Of a stretch of DNA of 64,000 nucleotides, positions 53,239 to 62,152 are shown piece after piece. The notes beneath the pieces were generated by a model. It was not told where the DNA came from. It saw only the letters and a list, made by a program, of their open reading frames with translations, and searched no databases. The first letter of the stretch is position 1, and each line of letters starts with the position of its first letter. This DNA comes from Spartobacteria bacterium. Its GTDB lineage: Bacteria > Verrucomicrobiota > Verrucomicrobiia > Chthoniobacterales > UBA10450. A program made the position numbers and the translations under genes. The stretch spans positions 310,219-374,218 of the forward strand of contig PLCN01000002.1 in NCBI GenBank assembly GCA_003134785.1, written 5' to 3'.

Positions 53239-54015
53239 TCATTGCACGTTGGCTCCCGGTCGCCAGCCGTGCTCTTGCCAGAATGCGCGCACGGCGTCGG
53301 GGCTGCCACGAAATATGTTCCGTTCTGCGTTCCTGATGTTAGCTACGCTCTTTGGATAAGCGGAGCGCGGGAGATCACAAACTCCGTCGCCGGTATACTG
53401 CCACATGGTCCAATGGCCCCACGGCGCGATGCTCCGCGGCTCGTAATGATAGTTGGCCACCCAAAGCCAGCACCGGGCCAGCACCTGTTTGTGAATTGTG
53501 CTCACTCCGGTGCTGTTGATGATCCCCCGGATCCGGTACTCACCGGAGTAAAGCCCTGGATAAACTCCCGTCCGCTCACGGATCCGCTCGACAAATGCCA
53601 CGGCTTGATCGATTCGCATCGTGCCGCCCGGGTAATGCCCGTTCTTCTCGAAATCGAGCACCAGCAAAATTTCATTCGGCCGGCCGGTTCCTTCGGCGCG
53701 ACGCCACGCTGATTCGACCGCGCTCAAAAAGTGATCAGCCTGTCGAACCGGATCGGTAGCATTGGCATAATGATAAGCGCCCCAGAGCAAACCCGCCCGG
53801 ACCGCCGCTCCTTGTCTCGAGCTGTATTTTTCATCCACGACGAACCGCGGATAAGTCGCCTCATGCAGCACGCCGACGGTGCCTTCAGCTTTCATCTGGC
53901 CAAAGTCGGGCTGCATCAGATCGTAATGGGAAAGATTGACCACGCTGATGCCGGCGAAGGCAGAAAGCTGCGGCGCCAGGAGCGCCAACAAAACGCGAAG
54001 GAAAAAGAATTTCAT
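53239..54015 (-). CDS. Secreted GH25-like lysozyme
   Basis: The ATG at 54015 gives a signal peptide (MKFFFLRVLLALLAPQLSAFAG) and 258 residues. The GH25 barrel shows AGISVVNLSHYDLMQPDFGQMKAEG, GLLWGAYHYANATDPVRQADHFLSAV, LVLDFEKNGH (acidic catalytic residues), YSGEYRIRG and WGHWTMWQYTGDG. It should cut the glycan strands of peptidoglycan in the envelope or outside. It may serve cell-wall turnover or predation. Confidence 0.88.
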   Translation of the reverse strand: MKFFFLRVLLALLAPQLSAFAGISVVNLSHYDLMQPDFGQMKAEGTVGVLHEATYPRFVVDEKYSSRQGAAVRAGLLWGAYHYANATDPVRQADHFLSAVESAWRRAEGTGRPNEILLVLDFEKNGHYPGGTMRIDQAVAFVERIRERTGVYPGLYSGEYRIRGIINSTGVSTIHKQVLARCWLWVANYHYEPRSIAPWGHWTMWQYTGDGVCDLPRSAYPKSVANIRNAERNIFRGSPDAVRAFWQEHGWRPGANVQ

Positions 54016-54154
54016 CGCGCGGACGATAGCCGCACGGCATCTCACGCACAAAGTAAAACAAGGCCTTTCGATGTGAACTGCCAAACGCGCGCCGTTCCGA
54101 TAGCTCCTATCGGCAATGGCGGATAACACGTGACCGCGAAGCGGGACGCTCGGC

Positions 54155-54577
54155 TCAATCGCCCTTTACCTGAGCGATCCAGTCGTCCCGGCGCGCTTTC
54201 CAGCTTTCATCGACGGCCTGCCATCTAACGTTTTGTTCGAACTCTAAGAGGAGATTTGCAGCTTCTCTCCGAGTGGTGGCGGCTTTGCAATCGTTCACCC
54301 AGCCGCTTCTCCTTGTTCTCCAGGCACTGTCTACCGCTTTCCATTTCACATGCGCTTCCAGTTTCAATAATTGTTGGGCCACACATTCGGGATCGTCGCA
54401 GGCAGCGGTAGTTGCGACCCAATTGGATCTTAGTTGTCTCCAAGCGCCATCCACGGCGCTCCAGTTGATATGGGATTCAAGCTCCACCAATTGTTTTCCC
54501 AACGGAACTGCCACAGCTGCGTTTGCTTTCAAGACAACTGCTGCGACGACGATGATCAAGGTTGCCAATTTTCTCAT
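54155..54577 (-). CDS. Secreted protein of three W..VD..W repeats
   Basis: The 140-residue protein has a signal peptide (MRKLATLIIVVAAVVLKANAAVA) and three units of about 38 residues: LVELESHINWSAVDGAWRQL, LLKLEAHVKWKAVDSAWRTR and LLEFEQNVRWQAVDESWKAR. The units are separated by Cys-bearing stretches (CDDPECVAQQ, DCKAATTRR). The pattern is consistent with three helical hairpins. I recognise no family. Confidence 0.65.
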   Translation of the reverse strand: MRKLATLIIVVAAVVLKANAAVAVPLGKQLVELESHINWSAVDGAWRQLRSNWVATTAACDDPECVAQQLLKLEAHVKWKAVDSAWRTRRSGWVNDCKAATTRREAANLLLEFEQNVRWQAVDESWKARRDDWIAQVKGD

Positions 54578-54702
54578 TCGTTTTGTATTTGGATTTATGG
54601 GGATCCCTTAGCTCAACAAGAAATAACAAGATTCGAATTTCTCCGCGAGAAATCATTTTGTTGTCGTTAGGCGGGCAGGTCGTCTCCAAACTTCGCGCCG
54701 GG

Positions 54703-55242
54703 CTATGCCCGCGGCGCAGCGTTCTTCGCCGCCTCGGAAATCATCTTCTTGAACGCTTCGGTCGATGCTTTCACGACAGCCTCAGGTCCCGTCATTTTGA
54801 TATACACGTCGCCGTCCGCGCTTTCGAGAATCGCACCGCAGAGCGCGTAGCCGGTCATCGGGGTCGTCGGACCGCCGGGCATGCCGCTGCTGAAAGTTCC
54901 CTCAGTCGAGGCAAAGGTGATCTTTACGGACCCGGCCTGGATGGTTTCAGTTTTCCGTTTGTCCTCGCTGCCGGGGAATTGACCGAACCAACGCGCGACA
55001 TTATCGGACGCTGTGCCACCCTGGCCGCCGCCAAATTGAAAGAACGTCACCTCCGCTTTGGCAGATCCTTCCCCGATTTCGAGCTGCGCTTTGCGCATCG
55101 GGGACGAGGGCGTCACTTTTTTCCAGCCACCGGGAACCGCGAAGGTGAATGGCCCTACCTTGACTGGCTCCGAGGGCTGCTCGGCCGGAGCGGCGGTCGC
55201 GGCCAGCAGAAAAAAACCGAAGACGGCGAATGCTTTTCTCAT
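54703..55242 (-). CDS. Hypothetical secreted protein
   Basis: The 179-residue protein has a signal peptide (MRKAFAVFGFFLLAATAAPA) and a beta-rich domain starting VKVGPFTFAVPGGWKKVTPSSPMRKAQLEIG. The F-x-x-P-x-x-W start is like PsbP/DcrB-type folds, which are small lipid-or protein-binding domains. I cannot assign a function. The short gap to the neighbour on its 3' side contains one 9-mer (54664-54672). Confidence 0.65.
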   Translation of the reverse strand: MRKAFAVFGFFLLAATAAPAEQPSEPVKVGPFTFAVPGGWKKVTPSSPMRKAQLEIGEGSAKAEVTFFQFGGGQGGTASDNVARWFGQFPGSEDKRKTETIQAGSVKITFASTEGTFSSGMPGGPTTPMTGYALCGAILESADGDVYIKMTGPEAVVKASTEAFKKMISEAAKNAAPRA

Positions 55243-55335
55243 AAGGAGGAATAATAGTGCGACTTCGCTCGACCTGACAAGACTCCGCTCGACATCGCCT
55301 CCAAAGACGCGCTACATTACGGCCCCTCCAATTTT

Positions 55336-57084
55336 ATGCACTTGCGATTCCTCATTCCCGCGATCGGCCTGCTTCTGAGTGACGCGTGCTTCGCGCAATC
55401 CGATCTGCCGGCGGCCGATTCGAGCGCGCTCGATTTCAAGCAATGGGGTTTGCTCGCGATCCAGGATGGCGGGCGGCGCAAACCGATCGATACCTTTGCC
55501 CATGAGACGCTGATCAAAATCACAGGGCGCTCGAGTTACACCGACACCCGTGGCCGGAACTGGCAGGCGAATGATTTCGTTCTCTCGGCCTTGCTCGACA
55601 CCCACAAATGGAAGGACGAGCCGATGGTCCTAGTGTCGTTAGGCCAATTGATTGAGAAGCTTGGTCTCGACAAAACGCAGCGGCGCTTTTCCTTTTCGCA
55701 ATTGACGGCGCTGCCGGAGTTGAACCGCCTCGCGAGCGAAGCGCACGCGCTGCGAAAGGCCGAGAAACCGCTCGATCGTGTCCAGAGTGAAGTGATGAGT
55801 GTGAGCGAACGCCTGGCGCTTTTCGCGCACTTGATGGACGGGAGTGTGTTTCTCCTTGTGCCGGCCGCGGAGAAAACCACCGATGCCTGGGTCGTACCGC
55901 CCGAATACGCCCGCTACTACCAGGAAGCGCAGTTCAGCGCACCGATGACGCAGTTGCAAACGCTCGCGAACGCCTACATGAAGGCCGACAATTTCCAGTT
56001 CAACCGCGCCGCCAATCAACTGCGTGATGGCTTGCGCGGCCTGAGTCCGAAGATCTACCCGGAGGAATCACAGCTGCGGCTCGAATATTTTTATAACTAC
56101 TGGGATGGCTTCTATCGCGCCGCCTGGTCTTACGGAATCGCGCTGCTTTTGCTCGCCCTCGCACACGTTCGCCGCGCTCCCCCGGTAGCCGCTTCGCTGC
56201 GTGAAGCGTCCCGAAAGGGCGGCCTCCTTCAAACCATCGGCATCGTCATAGCAATCATCGGTCTGCTCTTCCACGCGAGCGGCATCGCCATGCGTTGCCT
56301 GATCGCCGGCCGGCCGCCGGTGACGAATATGTATGAATCCATCATCTGGGTTTCGTTCGCGGTCTCGTTTTTCGGAATGATCTTTTTCGCGCGCTATCGG
56401 ACTCCGGTCTACCTGCTCGCCGCGCTGCCGGTCTCGCTCGTCGCGCTTCTGCTCGTGCACCAAATGCCGATCGCCATGCCCTCGAGCATCGATCCGCTCG
56501 TGCCGGTCTTGCGCGATAACTTCTGGCTCACCATCCACGTCCTCACCATCACGCTGAGCTATGCGGCCTTCGCGCTCGCCATGGGGTTCGGGCACATCCT
56601 GCTTTACCGTTACGCGCGCAACCCGGTCTCCGCGCGGGCGGATCAGCCGATGCATTTCTGGCTTTACCGGGTGCTCCAGCTAGGTGTTATTCTTCTCGCG
56701 GCCGGAACGATCCTCGGCGGCGTTTGGGCCAACTATTCCTGGGGCCGCTTCTGGGGCTGGGACCCGAAAGAGACTTGGGCCCTCATCGCCCTGCTTTGTT
56801 ACATCCTTACTTTGCACGGTCGTCTCGCCGGTTGGTGGACGCAATTTGGTTTGGTGGTAGCCAGCGTGGTTTGTTTCCTGGCCGTGTTAATGGCGTGGTA
56901 TGGCGTCAATTTTGTTCTGGGCAAAGGCTTGCATAGCTATGGCTTCGGTCTCGGCGGCGAGACCTATGTCGTCACCTTCGTTATCGCCGATCTGTTATTC
57001 GTCGGCTTTGCCTGCTGGCGTTATAAGAGCAGTAGGAAACTTGGAGCCAGTCAAAGTATCCCGAGTGAACCGGTAGCGGTTTAG
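55336..57084 (+). CDS. CcsA/ResC-type cytochrome c biogenesis protein with long N-terminal periplasmic domain
   Basis: The 582-residue protein has a signal-like start (MHLRFLIPAIGLLLSDACFA), a soluble N-terminal part (about 20-255) and a CcsA membrane domain (about 260-560). The heme-handling segment GVWANYSWGRFWGWDPKETWALIAL (WGxxWxWD) and the His residues in LLHVLTITLSYA-like and LHGRLAGWW segments are present. CcsA passes heme to apocytochrome c with ResB/CcsB. No ResB gene is adjacent. A degraded copy of its 3' part lies at 58213-58398. It contains a 9-mer encoding SLGQ. Confidence 0.88.
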   Translation: MHLRFLIPAIGLLLSDACFAQSDLPAADSSALDFKQWGLLAIQDGGRRKPIDTFAHETLIKITGRSSYTDTRGRNWQANDFVLSALLDTHKWKDEPMVLVSLGQLIEKLGLDKTQRRFSFSQLTALPELNRLASEAHALRKAEKPLDRVQSEVMSVSERLALFAHLMDGSVFLLVPAAEKTTDAWVVPPEYARYYQEAQFSAPMTQLQTLANAYMKADNFQFNRAANQLRDGLRGLSPKIYPEESQLRLEYFYNYWDGFYRAAWSYGIALLLLALAHVRRAPPVAASLREASRKGGLLQTIGIVIAIIGLLFHASGIAMRCLIAGRPPVTNMYESIIWVSFAVSFFGMIFFARYRTPVYLLAALPVSLVALLLVHQMPIAMPSSIDPLVPVLRDNFWLTIHVLTITLSYAAFALAMGFGHILLYRYARNPVSARADQPMHFWLYRVLQLGVILLAAGTILGGVWANYSWGRFWGWDPKETWALIALLCYILTLHGRLAGWWTQFGLVVASVVCFLAVLMAWYGVNFVLGKGLHSYGFGLGGETYVVTFVIADLLFVGFACWRYKSSRKLGASQSIPSEPVAV

Positions 57085-57195
57085 TTCTGGCGCTCATCCC
57101 CCATTTGAACCGCAAGGATTGCCCAACCTAGACTGATAGAAGCTTCACTTTCAAAGAGACACGTTCGTCCCATTCTCGTTTGCTACTTCCCCACC

Positions 57196-57671
57196 ATGAA
57201 TTACGTGGTTGTATATGATGTCGGATAAAGCTGGTATCGCCATTGGTGGTTTCCGGGCGGAGGTCTGCTGTTATTCGCCGTTGCGCTATTCATGTTTCCT
57301 TTCCGCCACAAGGTGCGCTCGCGTTTCCAACGCGGGCTGATCATTCTGAGTCCCGTATTTACAGCTATTTGGACGTTTGTCACATTAGGTCTTGTCGCGA
57401 CTGACTATTTCTTTCTCGCGTCCGATCTGCGCAATGGCAGGTGCGAAGTGGTCGAGGGCATTGTGACGCAGTTTGAGCCTTGGAGCGACATAAGCAAAAA
57501 AGATGAGACATTCGTTGTAAATGGCCATCGTTTCCACTATTCCGACTTCACTATCACAGCTTCAACAACACGAAGAAGTATGGCGGCCCCATTCACGAGG
57601 GGCTGCAGGTTCGCATCCATTACAGCGGGAACAAAATCGCAAGGCTTGAGATCGCTAACCCACAAAAGTAG
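57196..57671 (+). pseudogene. Hypothetical membrane protein, broken by one nonsense codon and one frameshift
   Basis: An ATG at 57196 begins MNYVVVYDVG, followed by an in-frame TAA (57226-57228). The same frame continues SWYRHWWFPGGGLLLFAVAL, a hydrophobic protein, to HRFHYSDFTITA. Near 57560 the sequence continues one frame over as NNTKKYGGPIHEGLQVRIHY with SGNKIARLEIANPQK and a stop at 57669-57671. Both parts fit one parent protein. Two lesions make a true pseudogene likely. Confidence 0.7.
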
Positions 57672-57702
57672 CCTATCTCTTTAGGCGACGTTTCGACTAC
57701 CT

Positions 57703-58116
57703 ATGGCTCTGTTCGTCCTGGTCTTTCTGGTTGTCGCGCTGATTCTTATTGGCATTGGGATTGTTGTGGGGCTCTTCCTTTGTTGCGTGGCGGCGATCCT
57801 AGTAGCCGTGGGGGTCGTCTCTTCTTCCATCGTGCTTGGACTCCTTCGTCGTAGCTCGGCGTTGGGCGTGCGGGTGTTCTTACTTCAATGCGGCGTTCTG
57901 GCCGGGTTGCCCGCGGGAATTCTTTGCGCCTGGCTCGTGCAATCCCTCTTCGAACCTTACGGTAACTCCCGGCTGGTGTTTCTTTACGGGGCGCTCGGCG
58001 GCGCGCTTGGTGGCGTTATCATCGCACTGCTGGTGGATTTGATCTTGCGCCGGCTGCGCGGTTGGGCTGCTACGAAGCTTATATCCGTTACACACGGTAG
58101 ACCCGCCATTCATTAA
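57703..58116 (+). CDS. Hypothetical integral membrane protein
   Basis: The 137-residue protein is almost entirely hydrophobic, with three to four helices: VLVFLVVALILIGIGIVVGLFLCCVAAILVAVGVV, VFLLQCGVLAGLPAGILCAWLV and LYGALGGALGGVIIALLVDLIL. No family is recognised. It lies 31 bases after the preceding pseudogene. Confidence 0.6.
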   Translation: MALFVLVFLVVALILIGIGIVVGLFLCCVAAILVAVGVVSSSIVLGLLRRSSALGVRVFLLQCGVLAGLPAGILCAWLVQSLFEPYGNSRLVFLYGALGGALGGVIIALLVDLILRRLRGWAATKLISVTHGRPAIH

Positions 58117-58136
58117 CGCCGAACGAAGACGCCTAA

Positions 58137-58194
58137 CCAAGGAGCGGCAGTTTACAAACCGCCGTGGGCGATTTCGGAAATCGCCCTTCCTTGG
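58137..58194. repeat. AAGGAGCGG-family palindromic repeat
   Basis: ccaaggagcggcagtttaca starts the element, which closes at ...cttccttgg. An inner pair gggcgatttc / gaaatcgccc (58166-58186) forms a stem. It is related to the repeats at 39159-39224 and 43590-43613. A variant of the recurrent motif (gcctaacca) precedes it. Confidence 0.75.
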
Positions 58195-58212
58195 GAACTC
58201 ATTCCTTTTCCG

Positions 58213-58398
58213 TATCAAGTCTCGGCGCGCGCCGATCAGCCGATACCCTTTTGGCTTATCGGGTCCTTCAACCTTCTCGCGGCCGGCACAGATTCTCGGC
58301 GGCGTCTGGGCGATCGGCGGCGAAACCTATGTCGTCAGCTTTGGCATCGCTGATTTACTCTTCGTCGCCTTGCCATCTGGCGTTACCGCAGGACGAAA
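58213..58398 (+). pseudogene. Decayed second copy of the CcsA gene 3' region
   Basis: gccgatcagccgata (58231-), tctcgcggccggcaca, ctcggcggcgtctgggc, ggcggcgaaacctatgtcgt and tctggcgttac align in order with the intact gene (cggatcagccgatgc, tctcgcggccggaacg, ctcggcggcgtttgggcc, ggcggcgagacctatgtcgt, tggcgttataag). The WGRFWGWD part is deleted and no frame remains open. The copy lies 1.1 kb after the parent. Confidence 0.75.
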
Positions 58399-58529
58399 TG
58401 ACTGCATCCACCGATGTCCCCCACTGGTGTCCCCGCCGAACGCGTCGCGGCCGTGCGCGCGTCAATCTTCGCGATGGCGCCGGCTATCATCGACCGGGTT
58501 TTTCTCGCCCTGCGCTACGCGAGCTTGGT

Positions 58530-59402
58530 CTAGGGCACGCGACTGACGCTGGGCCACCACGCATTTTTCATCACCAGAGTTTGGCCCGACCCGTCCGTTT
58601 TCAGACGGTAAATTCCGATTTTGTTATTGTCCTCCGAAGCCACTTTACAAACCAACTCCTCATCATTCAGCCATTGCGGCTGCGATGCGAAAAACCCCTT
58701 GGCGATCGGGACGGGCTTGGCGGTATCCTTCTCCAAATCGAGTACGTAAGTGGTATATGCAGTGCCATTGGCGGTGTCGAAGACCAGTCTTCGAGTGTCT
58801 GGTGAAAGGTCCAGGCGGCTTGAGCTGGTCATGGTGGCTCCGCCGGTCATCTTCCGGATATCCCATTCTTTCATCAGCTTCCCATTTAGCGAGAACTGAT
58901 AGAGATAGGACATGTCCTGACTAAAAAAAGAGGCGTCGTCTGGCCCCCAGCAATACGAGTACAAGGTCGAACTGTGTCCCCGAAACGCCCTGGAAGAGCG
59001 AACGTCAGCGCCATCACTTTTCATGATCATGAGGTCCCGGATGCCCCCGGCAGAGGCACTAAAAGAGATCTGGTCCCCATGATGCGACCAGACCGGTCCG
59101 GAGCAATTTCTGCCTGGGACGTCTTTAAAGATCGTGGTCTTGCCGGTAACCAGGTTGGTGGCTGCGATGTGGGTTTCTGGAGTTTCGCTTACGATGGTGA
59201 ACGCCAGCCAGGTCCCGTCCGGCGACACTTCGGGACCTGACCAGTTGCTGGGAAATCGCCTGGCCTTGGTGCCATCGAGATTGGCGATCCACATCGCGTT
59301 TTTGTCCTCCGTGCCCAGAAAAGCGATTTTCTGTTGTCCGGCCGATGCGAAGGTCGGCATGGCCATGCAAATAAGAAGACAGCTCGCAGTGATTTTCACC
59401 AC
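58530..59402 (-). CDS. Secreted TolB-like WD40/PD40 repeat protein
   Basis: The 290-residue protein has a signal peptide (MVKITASCLLICMAMPTFASA) and repeated TolB-type strands: GTEDKNAMWIANLDGTKARRF, GPEVSPDGTWLAFTI, GPVWSHHGDQISFSAS and LDLSPDTRRLVFDTAN. A periplasmic beta-propeller is likely. It may be a binding protein, not an enzyme. Confidence 0.82.
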   Translation of the reverse strand: MVKITASCLLICMAMPTFASAGQQKIAFLGTEDKNAMWIANLDGTKARRFPSNWSGPEVSPDGTWLAFTIVSETPETHIAATNLVTGKTTIFKDVPGRNCSGPVWSHHGDQISFSASAGGIRDLMIMKSDGADVRSSRAFRGHSSTLYSYCWGPDDASFFSQDMSYLYQFSLNGKLMKEWDIRKMTGGATMTSSSRLDLSPDTRRLVFDTANGTAYTTYVLDLEKDTAKPVPIAKGFFASQPQWLNDEELVCKVASEDNNKIGIYRLKTDGSGQTLVMKNAWWPSVSRVP

Positions 59403-59608
59403 GTTCGCATCATCTATTCAACCGGCGGTCTTAAGAAAGCGAAATATTCGGGAACCCGTCGCTGATCTGCCCTTCGTGGCCTTCTCCATCTGGCAGCACG
59501 AAAGCACCGCGACAACCCCGTTCAGTTACGGGACGGGACCGTCTGGCCGCAACAGACGGCCAACCAAACCTTCCAGCGTAAAATAATATGACCGGGGGCG
59601 CGGCGTCC

Positions 59609-60721
59609 CTACCTTGCATCCAGCTTACTTAACGCAAGAGCATAAGCGCCGATGCTGACAGCCTGACTGGTGCCAAGCCGGGAAAGACCAACACCGATGC
59701 GCGGAGACGCATCGTAGCTTGCGACGCGCGCGCTGCCCGGCACCGTGACCTCGCGACTGGTCGGTTGTAGAAATGTCCTCAGCTCCTCCGCATCTTCCAG
59801 GTTGAATGCTTTAGGGATCAGGCGACGCACGCCATTTTCGTTCGAGCTCGGATAGCTGCTGTTTAGCTCTGCCATCAACGCGCGCGAAAAAAGCGGCCAG
59901 GCGCCAGACAAACCACCGCCGACTACCGCCAGCCCGTCCACGATGGTCAAAGCCTGGCCCATCGCGTCACCCACCACCTCGCCCAATTGACGAAACGCTT
60001 CTAGAGCCGCGGCCTTGTCGCCCGGCTGTTCGCCCTGGCCAATCGCGAAGATAACTCTAGGCTCAGGCGATTCCTCTAGCGGAATCTTCGCCTTCTCCGC
60101 GTAGAAGCGGCGCACGCCACGAATCCCCGCGACCTCCTCGACTCTGGTTTGCGGATTGAGCTTGTTCCGCAGTAACCAGATCTCAGCACCTAACGAGTTG
60201 TCACCCAGGAATAACTCGCCCTTCCGCACGATGCCACCGCCGAAGCCGGTTCCCAGAGTTACTCCAAACAGGTTATGGTATCGCTTCGGGTTACCGGCGT
60301 TGTCCAGCAGGCTGTTCACGTAAGGAAGAAAACCGGCGATAGCTTCGCCGTACACGAACAGGTCGCCGTCGTTATTGATGAAGACCGGAAGACCGAAGCG
60401 TTCTTCCAGCATGGGTCCGAGCGCCACGCCGCCGCGAAAGCAAGGCAGATGCTGCAGGTCGCCGATGACGCCATTGGGGTAATCGGCCGGGCCCGGAAAG
60501 GAGAAGCTGATCGCGACCGGAGGCGCTGCACAACGTTCTTTGGTTGTATTGAAGCCTTCGACAATGGTAGCAAGACAGCGCTCCAGATCGTCACCGAAGG
60601 AAGGCAGCACAACTGTCTCGACGATGGGTTGGTTACCTTGGGTCGCGGAGAAACGAAAATTCGTTCCGCCTCCGTCGAGCGTCAGGACGATTCGTGAATC
60701 GTGCGAGTAATCAGCGGCCAC
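59609..60721 (-). CDS. ROK-family sugar kinase-like protein
   Basis: The 370-residue protein has the ROK/hexokinase-like fold: phosphate-1 motif LTLDGGGTNFRFSA, FPGPADYPNGVIGDLQHLPCF, VFINNDGDLFVYGEA and adenosine-binding GVTLGTGFGGGIVRKGELF. The catalytic Asp is in NNDGD. It probably phosphorylates a monosaccharide released by the linked GH92 enzyme, most likely mannose (inference). It follows the transporter gene by four bases. It contains an ACCTAACGAG motif copy encoding NSLGA. Confidence 0.85.
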   Translation of the reverse strand: MAADYSHDSRIVLTLDGGGTNFRFSATQGNQPIVETVVLPSFGDDLERCLATIVEGFNTTKERCAAPPVAISFSFPGPADYPNGVIGDLQHLPCFRGGVALGPMLEERFGLPVFINNDGDLFVYGEAIAGFLPYVNSLLDNAGNPKRYHNLFGVTLGTGFGGGIVRKGELFLGDNSLGAEIWLLRNKLNPQTRVEEVAGIRGVRRFYAEKAKIPLEESPEPRVIFAIGQGEQPGDKAAALEAFRQLGEVVGDAMGQALTIVDGLAVVGGGLSGAWPLFSRALMAELNSSYPSSNENGVRRLIPKAFNLEDAEELRTFLQPTSREVTVPGSARVASYDASPRIGVGLSRLGTSQAVSIGAYALALSKLDAR

Positions 60722-60725
60722 AGCG

Positions 60726-62152
60726 TTATCCCGAGGCCGAAAAGTGCCGCCCGATTTTATGGCCCTTCCAGCCGTAAAAGGCGACGTAGGCGTAAGCGAT
60801 GACTGGGATGATGTAAGATACCTGGAGGTTCCAACGGTCGGCTATGTATCCTTGAAGCGGAGGAAGAATAGCGCCGCCGAGTATGGCCATGACAAGGAGA
60901 GACGACGCCTGGCTCTTGTAGATGCCAACACCTTCGATCGCGAGCGAGAAGGTGTTGGACCAACCTATGGAAGTAAAGAGTCCCGCGCCGACTACGCACC
61001 ACATCGCCAGCTTCCCGCCGGCGATAATCGCGGTCACCAGCAACGCGACGACCGTCAGGGAGAAAATCGTGAGCGTGCGAGCGGCCAATGACTTTCCAAA
61101 TTGAAACAAGATCCAACAAAGCGCGACGAATGGCAGATACATCGGGACAAGCGCCCAGCCTCGAAGCGCGCCGAGGAGCATGCAGGCGGCGATCGGAATC
61201 GCGCTGAGTAACAGTCGCTTCTTTCCCGGCGCCATATCGCTCAATTCGACTGCGCCCATGAAGCGTCCGATCAGCATGCCTCCCCAGAAGAGCGAGACAT
61301 AGCCGCTGGCTTCCAGTTGAGTCAGACCCGCGATGGTCGCCTGGCCAAGAAAACTGATGATCGAACTCCCGATGGAGACCTCGCCGCCGACGTAAAGAAA
61401 GATGGCGACGACCCCAGAGCCACGTGAGGATACTTGAGGGCGGCAAAGCCGGCCTCGATTTTTCCTTCTCCGATCTGCGGGAGATGAGCGAAGAAAAAGA
61501 TCGCGGCGAGGAGGGCGAAGACAAGACAGAAGGCCAGGTAAGGCATCTTAACCGAATCCGCTCCGTGCACGCCGGTCCGGGCGAAGTATTGAAAGATGAG
61601 GTAACCGCCCACCCACGGTCCGAGAGTGGTGCCTAACGAATTGAAGGCCTGTGCCAGGTTCAAGCGGCTCGAGGCGGTGCGTTCCGGCCCGAGGATGGTG
61701 ACATAGGGGTTGGCCGCGATCTGCAACATGGCGAAGCCCAAACCAACTACGAACAGAGCCGCAAGAAAGAGCGGGTAGGAGAGAGACGATGCCGCCGGCC
61801 AGAAGAGAGCGCTGCCGGCGGCCGAGATCAGAAGCCCGATGACCACGCCGTTCTTGTAGCCCAGGCGCGCGATGGGGTCACCGATCACGACCGAGATGGC
61901 AAAGTAGAGAAGCGAGCCGATAAAGTAAGCGCCGAAAAAGGCGAACTGCACCAGCATGGCGTGGAAATAGTCGAGCGTGAACGCGTCTTTGAAACGGGGA
62001 ATGAGGATGTCGTTAAAGACCGTCATGAATCCCCACATGAAAAAGAGGACGGTCATGATCGCGAACGGGCCGCGATAGGTCTGGCCGTTGCTTGCTCGGG
62101 TCGTAGGTGCTTCGTGCATCTTTACTGCGGAATTTGTGGCTTCGTGCCCCAT
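60726..62152 (-). pseudogene. FucP-like sugar:H+ symporter (MFS) with a single-base frameshift
   Basis: The track splits the gene into 61322-62152 and 60726-61277. The first part has the FucP start (GPFAIMTVLFFMWGFMTVFNDILIPRFKDAF) and runs to ALKYPHVALG. In another frame the natural continuation VVAIFLYVGGEVSIGSSIIS follows, then GYVSLFWGGMLIGRFMGAVE through to KIGRHFSASG. One G is missing from the run at 61412-61415. Restored it would be 475 residues with 12 helices, a fucose/mannose-type permease. The lesion may be a sequencing error. Start may be 62152 or the second Met at 62119, which would avoid most overlap with the GH92 end. Confidence 0.8.

Larger units (their letters stand above)
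3022..61639. other. Recurrent 9-mer GCCTAACGA, dispersed DNA signal
   Basis: Hand count. Forward GCCTAACGA starts at 6374, 9921, 14159, 22148, 29011, 38742, 46264, 47761, 48636 and 61631. The reverse complement TCGTTAGGC starts at 20335, 30669, 32180, 33140, 33885, 49799, 54664 and 55636. CCTAACGA with A as the preceding base occurs at 3022, 38972 and 60188. One-mismatch forms include 27288, 27839, 36060, 41089, 45156 and 49124. Matches lie in coding DNA in several frames and in gaps. A random 64-kb sequence would have about 0.5 exact 9-mers on both strands. Confidence 0.85.

Noticed and set aside
3022-61639. GCCTAAC resembles the RYYYAAC core of integron attC sites
   Set aside because: Copies are single, lie inside housekeeping genes, lack paired L/R boxes and cassette layout, and no integrase gene is present. 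The full conserved word is the 9-mer with GA.
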